From NCBI GenBank assembly GCA_024760905.1, contig CM045729.1, forward strand, positions 54,212,080 to 54,276,079: a stretch of DNA of 64,000 nt. Direction: 5' to 3'. Source of the stretch: Plotosus lineatus. Taxonomy: Eukaryota > Chordata > Actinopteri > Siluriformes > Plotosidae. The translations under genes were made by a program, and so were the position numbers. Below are positions 33,750 through 45,874 of the stretch, one piece after another (position 1 is the stretch's first letter; each line of letters starts with the position of its first letter). The notes beneath the pieces were generated by a model. The model did not search any database, was not told the DNA's origin, and was given only the letters and a program-made list of their open reading frames with translations.

Positions 33750-34093
33750 GGGACAGTGGTGGTCTAGTGGATAGGGTGCAGGATCACTGATCCTAAGGGT
33801 GGGGGTTCGAGTCCCCACAAGGTTGTCACTGTCCCCTCCCAGTGAAGTTAACTGGGTTATCAAAGGCGGGCCATGTCTCTCACTGTCTATGGTGAGAGGC
33901 ATGTAAAAGAACCATTGCTGACTTTCGTAAAGAGTAGCTGCAAAGCCGTCAGCGTGTTTCTGTCCCTTGCTAAAGGGTTGTGACAGGAAGGGCATCCGAC
34001 GTAAAAACCTCTGCCAAATCAAATGTGCGAATCAGATGATTCGTTGTGGTGACTCCTGAGAAAGGGAAAAAGCCGAAAGGAAGAAAGAAAGAA
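33750..34093 (+). repeat. SINE S3, full length, with RTE-LINE tail
   Basis: Best complete S3 copy: tRNA-like head (GGACAGTGGTGGTCTAGTGG, GGGGTTCGAGTCCCC), S2 body, then GGGTTGTGACAGGAAGGGC and GATGATTCGTTGTGGTGAC, ending AAAGCCGAAAGGAAGAAAG. Imperfect 16-bp duplications (ATGTTTTGCAACTTTA / ATGTTTTACAGCTTTA) flank it. Confidence 0.9.
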
Positions 34094-34365
34094 ATGTTTT
34101 ACAGCTTTAATACGTATACTCACGCAAAATGATGCCAAATTTTGTGACTGATTTGCAAGTAATTTGTGATTGGTTTGTGGATGTTTGGTAAAAAAAAGAA
34201 AAAAGAAAAAAGCAAATCTGCTGTTGTAAATCACTTGTGTTTTGCTTGCCCTCTGATTGCAAACAATTCGCTTTTTATTTGTGCATTATTAGACAGCGAG
34301 CTCCTGCTGTCCACTGCACAAGGTATTCACAATCAGCTGTTTGTAAATAACTTTGGATGATTGTC

Positions 34366-34483
34366 AGGCCATCTCAGGGCAGAAACTCGCTGATGGCTAT
34401 GCAGCTAATTTTGTCGAAAGTCAGCAATGGTTCTTTTACAGCAGGGGTCGGGAACCTTTTTGACTGCGAGAGCCAAAAAAAAA

Positions 34484-34547
<64 letters not shown>

Positions 34548-35158
34548 CTGAATACAACTAAATTTAAAAAGAAGACCAACAATTTGAGAGTATAATAAGA
34601 CTGAATTTATTTTAAATGGCATTGTCACAATGAAGTTATTTATTAATGCGACTTCTGGTGCTGCATTCGTCCCAAGTTTTGGCAATCAGCTGGTCTGTGG
34701 TTTGAAGTTTTTCCATGTCTGTCCATTTGTGTTTGCTTGCCAGCTGTGCTTGGCTTTGTGCAAATGAGCCGATCAAAAACGAGAGAAATTTATCTCTTTA
34801 CCCAAAAATAACACACGCAGTCTGTGGCTGTTGTTATAATCCAATAAAATTAGATTTTCAAGGTATTGGACCCGCTCACACACTGGCGTACAGAAAGGAT
34901 TGGCTGTCCTCTGCGAGCCACAGTGACGTGGCATTGAAAATAGATGTAAAGATTTAAATGCACAAGATTTATTCATCTGTTTTTGTTTTATTTGATGGCT
35001 TTGTTTTTGTATTTTTATTTAAACGACAGTGAAATTATGTATTCGTTATTCTGTTAAGAAAGGCCACCTGATTTATCTGAGAGCCAGATAGTCATCAAAA
35101 GAGCCACAACTGGCTCGCGAGCCATAGGTTCCCAACCCCTGTTTTACAGCCTCACACC
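34366..35158. mobile_element. Second copy of the SINE-plus-hAT composite
   Basis: A SINE S2 piece (from TTGTCAGGCC to TTCTTTTACAG), then the same hAT element (34448-35143) with the same TTTTACAG duplication, then CCTCACACC. Sequence and insertion point match 29739-30741 closely. The TA array is shorter and lacks the extra inverted segment; the element keeps ATTTATCTGAGAGCC, where copy 1 has a small deletion. Confidence 0.88.
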
Positions 35159-35159
35159 T

Positions 35160-35935
35160 GCCTATCCCACCCAATCATCTGCCTATGAATGTAAGTCTGT
35201 CGGCATTCTAAACATGTTGCATGCACAGTTTCGCCCGGGATCAATACAGGATTCTGATTCTGATTTTTACTTTTCATAATGAGCTTCTCATGCAGTCGAT
35301 CGTATGAATGGTCAGCTTTGTAAAAAGGTTCCCGTTTGATCGGGATTGGGAGAAATGGGGACATTACAACAAGCTGAAAACTTTGTAATCAGTATTTACT
35401 CATTTTATTTGATTGACAGCAGTGCTTGATAGATTTTGTTGCACCATGCCAGCAAGAATTTTAAAAAGACCTGAAGTTATTTGTACATGAAATACCAAAA
35501 ATGAAAAGTGGATGAGAGGGTAGTATCAGTTTCACACAGTATGCTCACAGGCCAAGAAGTGATGAGAGCATCACATGACACTCTCTGGTGAAAGTATGTA
35601 AGCACCTGGCCATTATAACTATATGAGCTTGTAGTAATATCACAGTAATATCAGGTTCGTCTTCCTTCAGCTGCTTTAACAGCCTCCATGTATTTATGTT
35701 TAAAAAATTGAAAAATTAAACATGGAATCTCACTTTTCTTTTGTTTTTCCACATAGAGCATCCTAAAACATTTCATGACCTTAAAAAGACACCATCACAG
35801 AGTCTGACCTGCTTCTTTCATACTTGAAATCTTGATTTAGTTTGCTCTTTATGTTCCTGTGTAGTCTACACCAAAACAATCAGTTGTAGTGATGGTTGTG
35901 CCTCTGGAACTTTTCCCACTGAGGTGAGTAATGTT
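35160..35935. other. No gene or named repeat recognised
   Basis: Intronic DNA. Confidence 0.5.
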
Positions 35936-35936
35936 A

Positions 35937-36245
35937 AATGGGGGTTCGAGTCTCACTCTCCACAAGATTGTCACTGTCACCCCCCTAGTGCAGCTAACTT
36001 CGTTATCAAAGGCCAGCCATGTCTCTCACTGTCTATGATGTGAGGTGTAAAAGAACCATTGCTGACTTTCGACAAAAGTAGCTGCATAGCCCTCAACGTG
36101 TTTCCACCCTGCGATGGCCTGGCGAGCTGTCCAGGGTGTACTCTGTCCTCGCCCTGAGTCGGCTGGGATGGCGCCAGCCTCCCCGCGACCCTAATAAGGA
36201 TTAAGCGGTTACAGAAAATGAACTGAACTGAACTAAACTGAACCA
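35937..36245 (+). repeat. SINE S2, 5' truncated
   Basis: Starts at the B box (GGGGGTTCGAGTCTC), complete body and intact T1 tail, ending (GAACT)n. Confidence 0.85.
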
Positions 36246-36249
36246 GAAA

Positions 36250-37500
36250 AAAACCTGGAAATGGTCATGTATTCTAATGTAATTTTCATAGACAGCGAAC
36301 CGTAACTGACCACTGATCTGTTACACTACAAGACTGGGTAAAGCTAAAAGTCTGGTTTTAGAGATGAGCAAGGATTTTGACATTTTAACATTCAGTGTAA
36401 TTGAGAGCAATTACACTTATTTCCCTCCACTGTGCTGCATGCCACATCAGTTTATAATCCACAGGGTTAAAATGAGCTCCCAGCTGTGAGGAGTTTCCAC
36501 TGTACAGGTGACAGCAGGAATGCCAATTAATTCTGATGCACCGTGGGTCAGAGCTCTGCAAAACCTGCTGCAACCCTCAGCCATGATCCCCATGCCATTG
36601 GAGCTCTGAGTCTCAGTCTGCATATGCAACAGATTACTATTGTTGGCCCATGCCAAAACATTTTTTGGAAATATGGCAAGAATAACATGTAATGATTGTC
36701 TGAAACATTTCCATAAGGCACACCATGTATCAGAATTTATTCAAAATTTGTGGAAACAAGTTGGAATAGTTCACATGCTCTTTTCTTCTGTATGCTTCCA
36801 ATATGATGTTTTTGGTAGATTTTGAAAAAATAGCCGTCAGGCTATAGTGCTGTGCTGTACACAGTATATACCACATTGGACCACATCCAAAATTGCGAGG
36901 CTTATTTACTTACCCATGGCAATGTTTCCCATAATGTATGTTGATAAACGGTGTGCAAGCAATGGTGACTGACCAATATATACCATCAGACATTGTGCTT
37001 GCACTGTTGGAAAGAAATGACACAGTGAGCGGAGAGAGCAGCAGGAAAAATGTTATCCTGTCCTTTAAATGTAAGTAATTTTGCACCAATCTAAAATATC
37101 TTGAAAAGCATTCAGCCAAAATGTATAATACATTATAAACATACAAGTCAAGTACAAGTAAAAATAATTATTAATAAGCCAAAGTGGAGTAAGACAAAAT
37201 ATATTAAACTCACAACGCAGTGAAAGAAATTGATCCTAAGCCTCAAATTTAATTTAATAAAAGGCAGCAGCAAACCACCAGCTCATAACAGCCCCAAGGA
37301 GCAGTACGTATTCGAAAACATTTTAACACCATCGAGTCCTCTGTGTTTAATTATTTTTATGTAGTGTGTAGGGAGTAGTGAATAAATGACTGATTTGAGT
37401 GCTCACCTGTGTGGTCTTCAAATTGAGGTGAATTTGTCTCTAATGTACAACTGCCTTTGAAGATGTAAATATTACACAGACTTATATTAGTGCAATGCAT
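36250..37500. other. No gene or named repeat recognised
   Basis: Intronic DNA upstream of the LINE 3' end. Confidence 0.5.
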
Positions 37501-37542
37501 GTAATCTTCTTCTTCTTCTTCTTTTCCTTTCGGCTGTTCCCT

Positions 37543-38187
37543 TCAGGGGTCACCACAGCGAATCATCTGCCTCCATCTCACCCTATCCTTTGCATCTTCT
37601 TCTCTTACACCAACTGCCTTCATGTCCTCCTTCATCACGTCCATAAATCTTCTCTTTGGTCTTCCTCGAGGCCTTCTGCCTGGTAGTTCCAACCTCAACA
37701 TCCTACTACCAATATATTCACTATCCCTCCTCTGTACATGTCCAAACCATCTCAATCTAGCCTCTCTGACTTTGTCTCCAAAATGTCTTACATGTGCTGT
37801 CCTTCTGATGTACTCATTCATGATCCTATCCATCCTTGTTGCTCCCAAAGAGAACCTCAACATTTTCATCTCTGCTACCTCCAGCTCGGCCTCCTGTCTT
37901 TTCCCCAGGGCCACTGTTTCTAAACCATACAACATCGTCTTGTACACTTTTCCTTTCATTTTTGCCGATACCTTCCTATCACACCGGACACTTTTGTCCA
38001 ACCATTCCAACCAGCCTGCACACGCTTCTTCACCTCTTTTCCACACTCTCCATTGCTTTGGATTGTCCTCCACCTTCCTTATCTCTGCTCCTTGTAACCT
38101 CACCGTTCCTGTTGGGTCCTTGGCATTCATACACATGTATTCTGTCTTACTGAGGCTAACCTTCATTCCCCTCCCTTTCCAGGGCAT
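37543..38187 (-). pseudogene. RTE LINE C-terminal region
   Basis: In a shifted frame: KVSLSKTEYMCMNAKDPTG, a cluster including YKTMLYGLETVALGKRQE, WFGHVQRRDSEYIGSRML, and the end DRVRWRQMIRCGDP. The codons for QMIRCGD recur in the S3 SINE tail, showing that the SINE copied the LINE from within its last codons onward. Confidence 0.85.
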
Positions 38188-39685
38188 ACCTCCATCTCTC
38201 TAGGTTTTCCAGCACTTGTTCGCTGCTCTCACTGCAGATCACAATGTCATCTGCAAACATCATAGTCCATGGAGATTCTTGCCTAACCTCGTCTGTCAGC
38301 CTGTCCATCACCATAGCAAACAAGAAGGGGCTCAGAGCTGACCCTTGATGCAGTCCCACCTCCACCTTGAACTTTTCTGTCACACCGACAGCACACCTCA
38401 CCACTGTTTTACATCTCTCATACATGTCCTGCATCACTGTAACATACTTCTCTGCCACTCCAGACTTTCTCATGCAAAACCACAGTTCCTCTCTTGGCAC
38501 CTTGTCATATGCTTTCTCCAGATCCACAAAGGCACAATGCAGCTCCTTCTGACATTCTCTGTACTTCTCTATTAACATCCTCAAGGCAAACACTGCATCT
38601 GTGGTGCTCTTTCTTGGCATGAAACCAAACTGTTGTTCACAAATGCTGACCTCTGCCCTTAGTCTTGCTTCCACTATTCTTTCACATAACTTCATCGTAT
38701 GGCTCATCAACTTGATCCCTCTGTAGTTGCCACAACTCTGCACATCTCCCTTGTTCTTAAAAATGGGCACCAGCACACTTCTCCTCCATTCCTCTGGCAT
38801 CCTCTCACTCTCTAAGACCTTGTTGAATGTTCTTGTCAGGAAATCTACTGCTTCCTCTCCTAGACACTTCCATACCTCCACCGGTATGTCATCAGGACCA
38901 ACTGCCTTTCCATTCTTCATCTTCTTCAATGCCCTCCTCACTTCACCCTTACTAATCTTTGCTACTTCCTGCTCCTCAACAGTCACCTCTTCTACTCTTT
39001 TTTCTCTCTCATTTTCCTCATTCATCAGCTCTTCAAAGTACTCTTTTCATCTTCCCAGCACACTTCTGTCATCAGTCAATACATTTCCCTCTCTGTCCTT
39101 AATCACTCTAACTTGCTGCACATCCTTCCCATCTCTATTTCTCTGCTGTGCCAACCTGTATAAATCATTTTCTCCCTCTTTACTTTCCAACCGAGCATAC
39201 AAGTCATCATACGCCCTCTGTTTGGCCTTTGACACCGCTACCTTCGCCTTACGCTGTGTCTCCCTGTACTCCTGTTTACTGTCTTCGGTCCTCTCTTTGT
39301 CCCACTTCTTTTTAGCTAACCTCTTCTTTTGTACACACTCCTACACTCCCTCATTCCGCCACCAAGTCTCCTTATCTCCTCTCCTTCCAGATGACACACC
39401 AAGTATTCTCCTACCGGTCTCCCTGATCACATTAGCTGTAGTTGTCCAGTCATCTGGAAGCACTTCCTGACCACCCAAAGCCTGTTTCAACTCCTCCTTG
39501 AAGACAACACAACAGTCCCTCTTTTTCAGCTTCCACCACTTTGTCTTCTGCTCTGCCTTTGCCTTCTTCACCTTCCTCACCATCAGCGTCATCCTGCACA
39601 CCACCATCCTATGCTGTTTGGCAACACTCTCACCCGCTACTACTTTGCAGTCACTGACTTCCTTCAAATTACATCGCCTACACAA
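38156..39685 (-). pseudogene. RTE LINE linker and reverse transcriptase
   Basis: The linker (SDCKVVAGESVAKQHRMVV, KTKWWKLKKRDC) lies at 39341-39685 and a second piece at 39047-39235. RT occupies 38156-39025 with KMKNGKAVGPDDIPVEVWK, the palm aspartate segment HCAFVDLEKAYDKVPRE, VGLHQGSALSPFLFAMVMD and the catalytic MMFADDIVICS. RT motifs are intact in this 289-codon stretch, but frameshifts on both sides break the full protein. Confidence 0.88.
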
Positions 39686-39712
39686 GATGTAGTCTACCTG
39701 TGTGCTCCTACC

Positions 39713-40463
39713 TCAGCTTTTATAAGTCACTCTATGCTCCTCTCTCTTCTGGAAGAAAGTATTTACCACAGCCATTTCCATCCTTTTTGCAAAATTTACC
39801 AACATCTGTCCTTCTGCTTTCCTGTCCTGGATACCAAACCTGCCCATCACTTCCTCGTCCCCTCTGTTTCCTGCACCAACAGGAATTGAAGTCTTCCCCA
39901 ATGACTACTCTTTCATCTTTGGGGGTATTCTGCATCACTTCATCTGACTCACTCCAGAATCTCTCCTTCTCTTCTAGCTCACATCCTGCCTGTGGGGCAT
40001 AAGCACTAACAACATTGAACATCATGCCTTCAATTTCTAACTTGAGACTCATCACTCTGTCTGACACTCTTTTCACTTCTAGAACATTCCTGACAAACTC
40101 CTCCTTCAAGATGACTCCTACTCCATTTCTCTTCCCATCCACACCATTATAAAACAGTTTAAACCCTGCTCCTAAGCTTCTAGCCTTTCTACCTTTCCAC
40201 CTTGTCTCCTGAACACACAGTATGTCCACCTTCCTCCTCTGCATCATGTCAGCCAGCTCTCTACCTTTTCCTGTCATAGTTCCAACATTCAAAGTCCCTA
40301 CTTTCAGTTCTAGACTCCTGCCTTTCCTCTTCTCTCTCTGCCTATGGACACGCCTCCCACCTCTCCTTCTTCGAGGTTTTCGACCAACAGTAGTCCAATT
40401 TCCACCAGCACCCTGTTGGTTAACAGACTGATGGCGGTCGTTGTTAACTCGGGCCTCAACCAA
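39713..40463 (-). pseudogene. RTE LINE endonuclease domain
   Basis: From the ATG at 40463, a basic N-terminus (RKPRRRRGGRRVHRQREKRK) leads into an APE-like endonuclease: LKVGTLNVGTM, VDILCVQETRWKG (catalytic glutamate), FNVVSAYAPQAG. It then reads GEDFNSCW, where active enzymes have a G-D-x-N motif; the E replacing G and the following frameshift damage it. In life it would nick target DNA to prime reverse transcription. Confidence 0.82.
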
Positions 40464-40679
40464 TCCGGTATGAATTTTCTTGATATGACTCGCATGTTTT
40501 CTTTGGCATTTGTTTTACGCCGGATGCCCTTCCTGACGCAACCCTCTGCATTTATCCAGGCTTGGGACCAGCGTGAGGGAGAGACACTGGCTTGTGCCAC
40601 TCCCTCATGGCTGCATTCCATCGCAGGTTACCTATAGTATATATTATAAACCTAAAGTATATTTTTACTGCTACGCATT

Positions 40680-40820
40680 TTCACTGCTGGGTGAACAGAG
40701 GCACACTTGTGGTTGAGACCTTGCCCAAGGGTCTTAGCACAGTGACGGTCACAGTGGGATTCGAACTCACAACCTCCCGCTCATGAGCGCAGCACCCTAA
40801 CCACTACACCATCGGCCCCA
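40680..40820 (-). repeat. Different tRNA-headed SINE fragment
   Basis: On the minus strand the head reads GGCCGATGGTGTAGTGG with B box GAGTTCGAATCCC. The body (AGACCCTTGGGCAAGG) is unlike S1 or S2. Confidence 0.65.
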
Positions 40821-40849
40821 TTCTCTGTGGTGACAGCCACCAAAACAAG

Positions 40850-40935
40850 GCTACAGAGGAGACTATAACCGGTCCGCGGAACCTTTTTCATAAAACTGTT
40901 CCCTGGTGCAAAAAAGGTTGGAGACTCCTGCCTTA
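40850..40935. repeat. hAT MITE end fragment
   Basis: Contains CCGGTCCGCGGAACC and ends AGGTTGGAGACTCCTG, a typical hAT terminus. One end only. Confidence 0.4.
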
Positions 40936-40939
40936 CATG

Positions 40940-41488
40940 GCCTGACTTAACTTACGGTACACTTGATTTTAGCAAATAGTGCTTATAGGTAATGCTCACA
41001 CACTGCATTGCTAAGTCTGTGATTCATTCAAAGCTCTAATGTTACCTCTAAACAAGAGCCCAAAGTTTTGAGATAAATTCCTTGTAAGAGTGAAAATCAC
41101 TCAGACTGTTAATACCACATTCTGCTGAGAATGGGAAACACTCTAATGTGTTAATATTTCCTGCTAAAAATGAAAATTACTCAAGGAACTGATATTATAC
41201 CCATTTTTGGAAAAAATTCTGATCAGTTGTAGAAATATATAAATGTTATGGACAAGACAATTGCCATAAGAAGATGTGAAATGAATCTGCCTTGTAAATG
41301 AGCCACCTATATATTTTGCCCCATGCACATTATTGATATACATATTGATATGGAGCATGATTATGGGGGATCCTAAATGTAGGCATGGCGATCATTTTAG
41401 AATAATTACATATACTTACCATAACCATTTTTTACAATCTTATACCTATCATACCCAGAGTGTTATTCATTTTAGAGAAGACTGTATG
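40940..41488. other. No gene or named repeat recognised
   Basis: AT-rich intronic DNA. Confidence 0.5.
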
Positions 41489-41490
41489 TA

Positions 41491-41824
41491 CAGACGCTCC
41501 CCATCGGAACCATTTACAAATAGAAAGATTGCATCATAGAGAATTTGATTAAAATTTATCTATTTGAAATTATTTTTGCTTGAATTTAATTTATTTGAAA
41601 TTCATGTTGATACAGTATTATTTTATATATTTTATATTATTTTACAATGTTATGTTTCTAATAATTGATTTAGGGGTGTTTTATGGGATCCGGTAATGGT
41701 ATTTATGGATGTATAGTACAGTATGAGCGTCACACGTCATATGTCACTGTAACAACTTACGTTCACTTTCAACTTACGTTCGGCCGTCCGGAACCAATTA
41801 AAAACGTATGTCAGGGAGCGGCTG
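41491..41824. mobile_element. pogo/Tigger MITE, family G deletion derivative
   Basis: Left end CAGACGCTCCCC, right end GTCAGGGAGCGGCTG, flanked by TA at both sides. Interior (GGAACCATTTACAAATAGAA, GGCCGTCCGGAACC) matches the right part of the larger element at 53890-55311. 334 bp, no ORF. Confidence 0.82.
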
Positions 41825-42118
41825 TATGTCAAAATATAAGTTGCTTCTATGTTTATATATTAGTACGGGCTTCATTACTGACATCCGCCTGCACTTTTAA
41901 AATTCATATACTGTATTCCTGATGTAAACAGCACCCCCACATATTTTATTTTATTTTATTTATGCTTTGCGTTTATGCTGTGTTCTGCGAGGATGCATTC
42001 CACTGCAAAATTCCATTAGAAGGACATATATTGATCCACACAAAGGCAAAGTTTGAATTTGGTGCTGCATGGAGATCAGTTTGGTGAAGCTAGAATTTAA
42101 ATGTATCGGTAGCTACTA

Positions 42119-42771
42119 CAGGGATCCCTCGCTACTAATGCGGCTTCAATTAATGTGGCTTCAGTGAATCGCGGTTTAAAAAAATAATAATAATAAATAT
42201 TCATCGAATTAAAAATGAAGGAAATTAAGGAAGAATAGGTAGAAAACTTAAGGAAAATGGCACAAAAACAAGGCCAATTATGCAAAAAAAAAAACAAACA
42301 AAAAAAAACCTAAAAACAAACCAACACAAAACAAAAATCATTCCAAAACCTCCCATCAAAACTGGATACATTGTTGCATCTGTGTCTGCGCAGCCACGCC
42401 CCCCTCTGCCTGAGGGTAGTATTAAGTGTACCTCAGGATAATGTTCGATCATATTTCATACTTATATTTATGGTCTATCTTTCTGTAGATTTTCCTTTCT
42501 ATTTCTATTTCTACTGGTTCTTCAATTTCATTTCACTTTCACTTTCAATCTTGGACAGGCTTGCACGTCTGTATTTATATTTTATTTACATCTGTTTTTT
42601 TCAAAATTTTTAACCGGTATGAGCATTTATAGCATTGGATATGTATTTATTGATATACACATATACATGTACGTATACGTCAGTCGGGGGTGGGGGCTGA
42701 TCCTAATTTGCGGATTTCGATGGTCGCGTGGGGATCGGTCCCAATTAACCGCGGAAAGTGAGGGATCCCTG
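42119..42771. mobile_element. TA-targeting MITE, family D, copy 3
   Basis: CAGGGATCCCTCGCTACTAA left, AAAGTGAGGGATCCCTG right, TA on both sides. Longest uninterrupted copy (653 bp). Confidence 0.85.
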
Positions 42772-44015
42772 TATAGTGTTATCCAATCAGCTTTATAACA
42801 CAACATTGTAAGGTCTTGTATACATTACAGTGCTTGGCAACCAGTGCTGTAAATGTAAACTCTTTTGAAGTTGTAAATACTGACATGCCTGTCTGCAGGT
42901 CAACCGACATACAGTGTTATTTTACCTTATGTGATCCACAATGAATTGAATGAGAAAAATCTATATGTGGGCATACTATGTATAGTGTTCAGAGCAGGCT
43001 ATTTTAAAACATATATAATACTAGGGATCAGCTGCACATTTGTTGTGCCAATTATTCCCTCTGATTCTCTCACAGTCTTTATTACATTGCTATTCTGTGT
43101 GTGAGGAGTAAACTCCTTATTGAATAATAAAAATAAATAAATACATAAATAAAAAAACAGATGGAACTTGGGCATGGAGATTGTGCATAGCAGGCCCCTG
43201 CACAGGGAGAAGTGGATAATGGTATCTTTTGGGATTTGTCAAAGAAGTGGTGAATGGTGATTAATCAGCAGGTATAAGTGAGATATCGGACCTCCCACGA
43301 ACCCTGCGTAGTAGGAAAGGTTTATCAAAGTGGGGATTTTCCATCACACAGCAACTGACAGTCTAGGGAGGAAGAGAGACAGACGAAGAGAGGGAGAGGG
43401 ACTAAAAATGGAAATAATTGCCACAGCAGCTGATACCGGTCTGAAGATTGTGAATTAGACTGCTGTATTGAAAACTCACTTGAGGTGCTGATATCATATT
43501 CTGTTAAGAGTAACAATACAATCAACCATGGAATCAGGTTTATTTACATAAACTAATGTTTTACAGGGGAATAAATATGAGGCAACAGAGTGAACAAATT
43601 TCCATTGTTATTCATCAACGTGACAAGGACTAAAAATACACAAGAGAAATGAGAATAGTTTTTATGCTTGTTTGTTAGTTGTTGTTTTTTTTGTTTTAAA
43701 TAAGTAAGGTGATATCTATATTGTAATGAACATTCACTGAGGAGGATGAATGTATATTTTGCCTCAATGAACAATGGAGAATAGGAACAAAAATCTTCAA
43801 GGATCACAATAATAAAAAGACGAAGCATATAATTGTCAATTTCAATAAGCTTTTCTATCTTCATTGAGTAATTGTGTTTCATAAATATTCTAAATTATCA
43901 AAATTATATTGGTTAGATCTTCCCGTATACTTTCAGTAAGATTAAGCTAATTAAACACAAATACATTTTTCTAACTTTATACCTGATATATAATAACAAT
44001 GCAAATTAGGCACAA
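42772..44015. other. No gene or named repeat recognised
   Basis: Intronic DNA between MITE D copy 3 and a purine-rich tract. Confidence 0.5.
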
Positions 44016-44018
44016 GAG

Positions 44019-44191
44019 GAGGGAGGGAGGGAGGGAGGGGGGGAGAGAGAGAAAGAGAGGGAGAGGGGGAGAGAGAGACAGGGGGGATAGAGGGAGGGAG
44101 GGAGAGAGAGGTCCTCTCTCTTGAATTCCAAATCGGCATGCATAAGTAGGTGCAAAGTGTCTGAATGCTGAGAATTAGCCCGCTCTAATGT

Positions 44192-44232
<41 letters not shown>
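44019..44232. repeat. Purine tract (GGGA/GA)n and (CT)n microsatellite
   Basis: G/A-only stretches at about 44019-44110, then CT repeats at 44198-44232. Purine and pyrimidine tracts in opposite order can pair or form triplexes. Confidence 0.9.
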
Positions 44233-44241
<9 letters not shown>

Positions 44242-44693
44242 ATTACATATGGGTTAATACACCATTGTAACTGTCAATTATTTGTTACTAACTGGCATGT
44301 AACTCAAACGTGTACATTGCCATATGAGATAAATGTCTTATTTAGTTGGGTTTTACATTTATTTATCATCTTACTGTTGATTATTGTGTAATAATTTTTT
44401 AGACATTTATCTCTATCCAAGTTAACGTGTCATCAAGATAAAGATATGGTAGAATCTTAATTATTCTTATGTTTACATTTATGTATTTGATACTTTCATT
44501 AATACTGTCTCAGAGATAAAATATATTATAATCTATGCTTATTCAGTGGTGCTCAAACGTTTGTTATATCTTTTTCTATAAATAAGATTGATTTCAAACA
44601 CTTTCAGATTGCGAAGATTATCAAAGAGAACCTGATTTTAAAAAAGAGACAACATTAAACTTGATTATTTTCCTTGGAGGAAAATGATTCGAT

Positions 44694-44945
44694 CTTCTTT
44701 TCCTTTCGGCTTTTTCCCTTTTTCAGCGGTCGCCACAGTGAATCATCTGATTCGCATGTTTGATTTGGTATAGGTTTATACGTCGGATGCCCTTCCTGAC
44801 ACAACCCTTTAGCAAGGGACAGAAACACGCTGATGGCTATGCAGATACTCTTTACGAAAGTCAGCAATGGTTCTTTTACATGAACCTCGCACCATAGACA
44901 GTGAGAGACATGGCCGGCCTTTGATAACCCAGTTAGCTGCACTGG
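44694..44945 (-). repeat. SINE S3, minus orientation, with 18-bp duplication
   Basis: RTE-type tail first (CCTTTCGGCTTTTTCCC, ACAGTGAATCATCTG, GGATGCCCTTCCTGAC), then S2 body ending GCTGCACTGGG. Near-identical 18-bp duplications at 44676-44693 and 44946-44963 (one mismatch). 5' truncated: no tRNA head. Confidence 0.9.
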
Positions 44946-44980
44946 GGAGGAAAATAATTCGATATTATATGTATATGAGA

Positions 44981-45870
44981 TGCAAAACTATGTGAACCTT
45001 TGCTTTCAGACCCTCTGTGCCGTAAGAACTGCAACTAGATGTTTGTGGTAACCATGAATAATGGCTGCACATTGTTTTGTAAAGATTTCAGTCCATTTCC
45101 TCATTCAACTTTGGGATTTAGGAATGTGTTCTCACATGAACTGTTCAAGCAAGACTTCTATTGGATTGAGGTCAGGAATTTGACTTGGAAATTTGACAAA
45201 ATTACATTTATTCTTCTTCTGTTTTTAGGGTCATTTTCTTGCTCATGACCCACTTTCTCTTGAGATTCAAAAGATGTTTTCCTGATATTTTCCTTCAAAA
45301 TTCACTGGTACACATTAATGATGGAAAACTGTCCTGGCAAAGATGTAGTAAAAAAGCATGATACTACTACCACCATGTTTCACAGATGGTATAAGGTTCT
45401 TAAGGTGGAATGTAATGTTTTATTTTCTTCGAATGCATTGCATATTATTTAAAAAATAAATGAATAAAACTCCCCAGTGCAGCTAACTGGGTTATCAAAG
45501 GCCGGCCATGTCTCACTGTTTATGGTGTGAGGCATGTAAAAGAACCATTGCTGAGTATTGACAAAAGTAGTTGCATAGCCGTCAGCATGGTTCCGCCCTG
45601 CGATGGCCTTGCGGCTGTCTGGGATGTACTCTGCCCTCGCCTGGAGTTTGTTGGGACGGGCACCCACCTCCCTTCATTAGGATTAAGCACTTACAGAAAA
45701 TGAATGAATGAATGATAAATAAAACTTCTATTTTGGTATATTTTGATAAAATGTATTGTGAAAGGTAGACTTTAAAAAGGGTACCCACTTACCCACCCAG
45801 GTGAAAAGAAATGATGCTAAATTTAATATTTGAAATTACGGCTAATCCTAGAGGATCACATAGTTTTACT
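44981..45870 (-). mobile_element. Tc1-like transposon, heavily decayed, with SINE inside
   Basis: Left end TGCAAAACTATGTGAACC and right end (read inward) AGTAAAACTATGTGATCC are inverted. The minus strand resembles Tc1 transposase DNA (ATTGAGGTCAGGAATTTGAC, ACCATGTTTCACAGATGG). No intact frame. An S2 SINE interrupts it at 45468. Confidence 0.65.
45470..45715 (+). repeat. SINE S2, 5' truncated, inside the Tc1 remnant
   Basis: Begins CCCAGTGCAGCTAACTGGG, T1 tail ending (GAAT)n. ATAAAACT occurs on both sides. Confidence 0.82.
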
Positions 45871-45874
45871 ACTC

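Larger units (their letters stand above)
37506..40637 (-). mobile_element. RTE-type LINE retrotransposon, near full length, inactive
   Basis: Minus-strand non-LTR element of about 3.1 kb, the usual size for RTE elements: 5' UTR (about 40637-40464), apurinic-type endonuclease, linker, reverse transcriptase, and a short 3' end terminating in a (GAA)n tail. Coding is one ORF broken by several frameshifts. There is no separate ORF1, as expected for RTE. Its two ends reappear joined in the S3 SINE tails. Clade assignment rests on layout and remembered motifs. Confidence 0.85.

Noticed and set aside
37622..40637. Long + strand ORFs (193 and 247 codons)
   Set aside because: They are antisense shadows of the RTE LINE, whose minus-strand frames carry the RT and endonuclease motifs.
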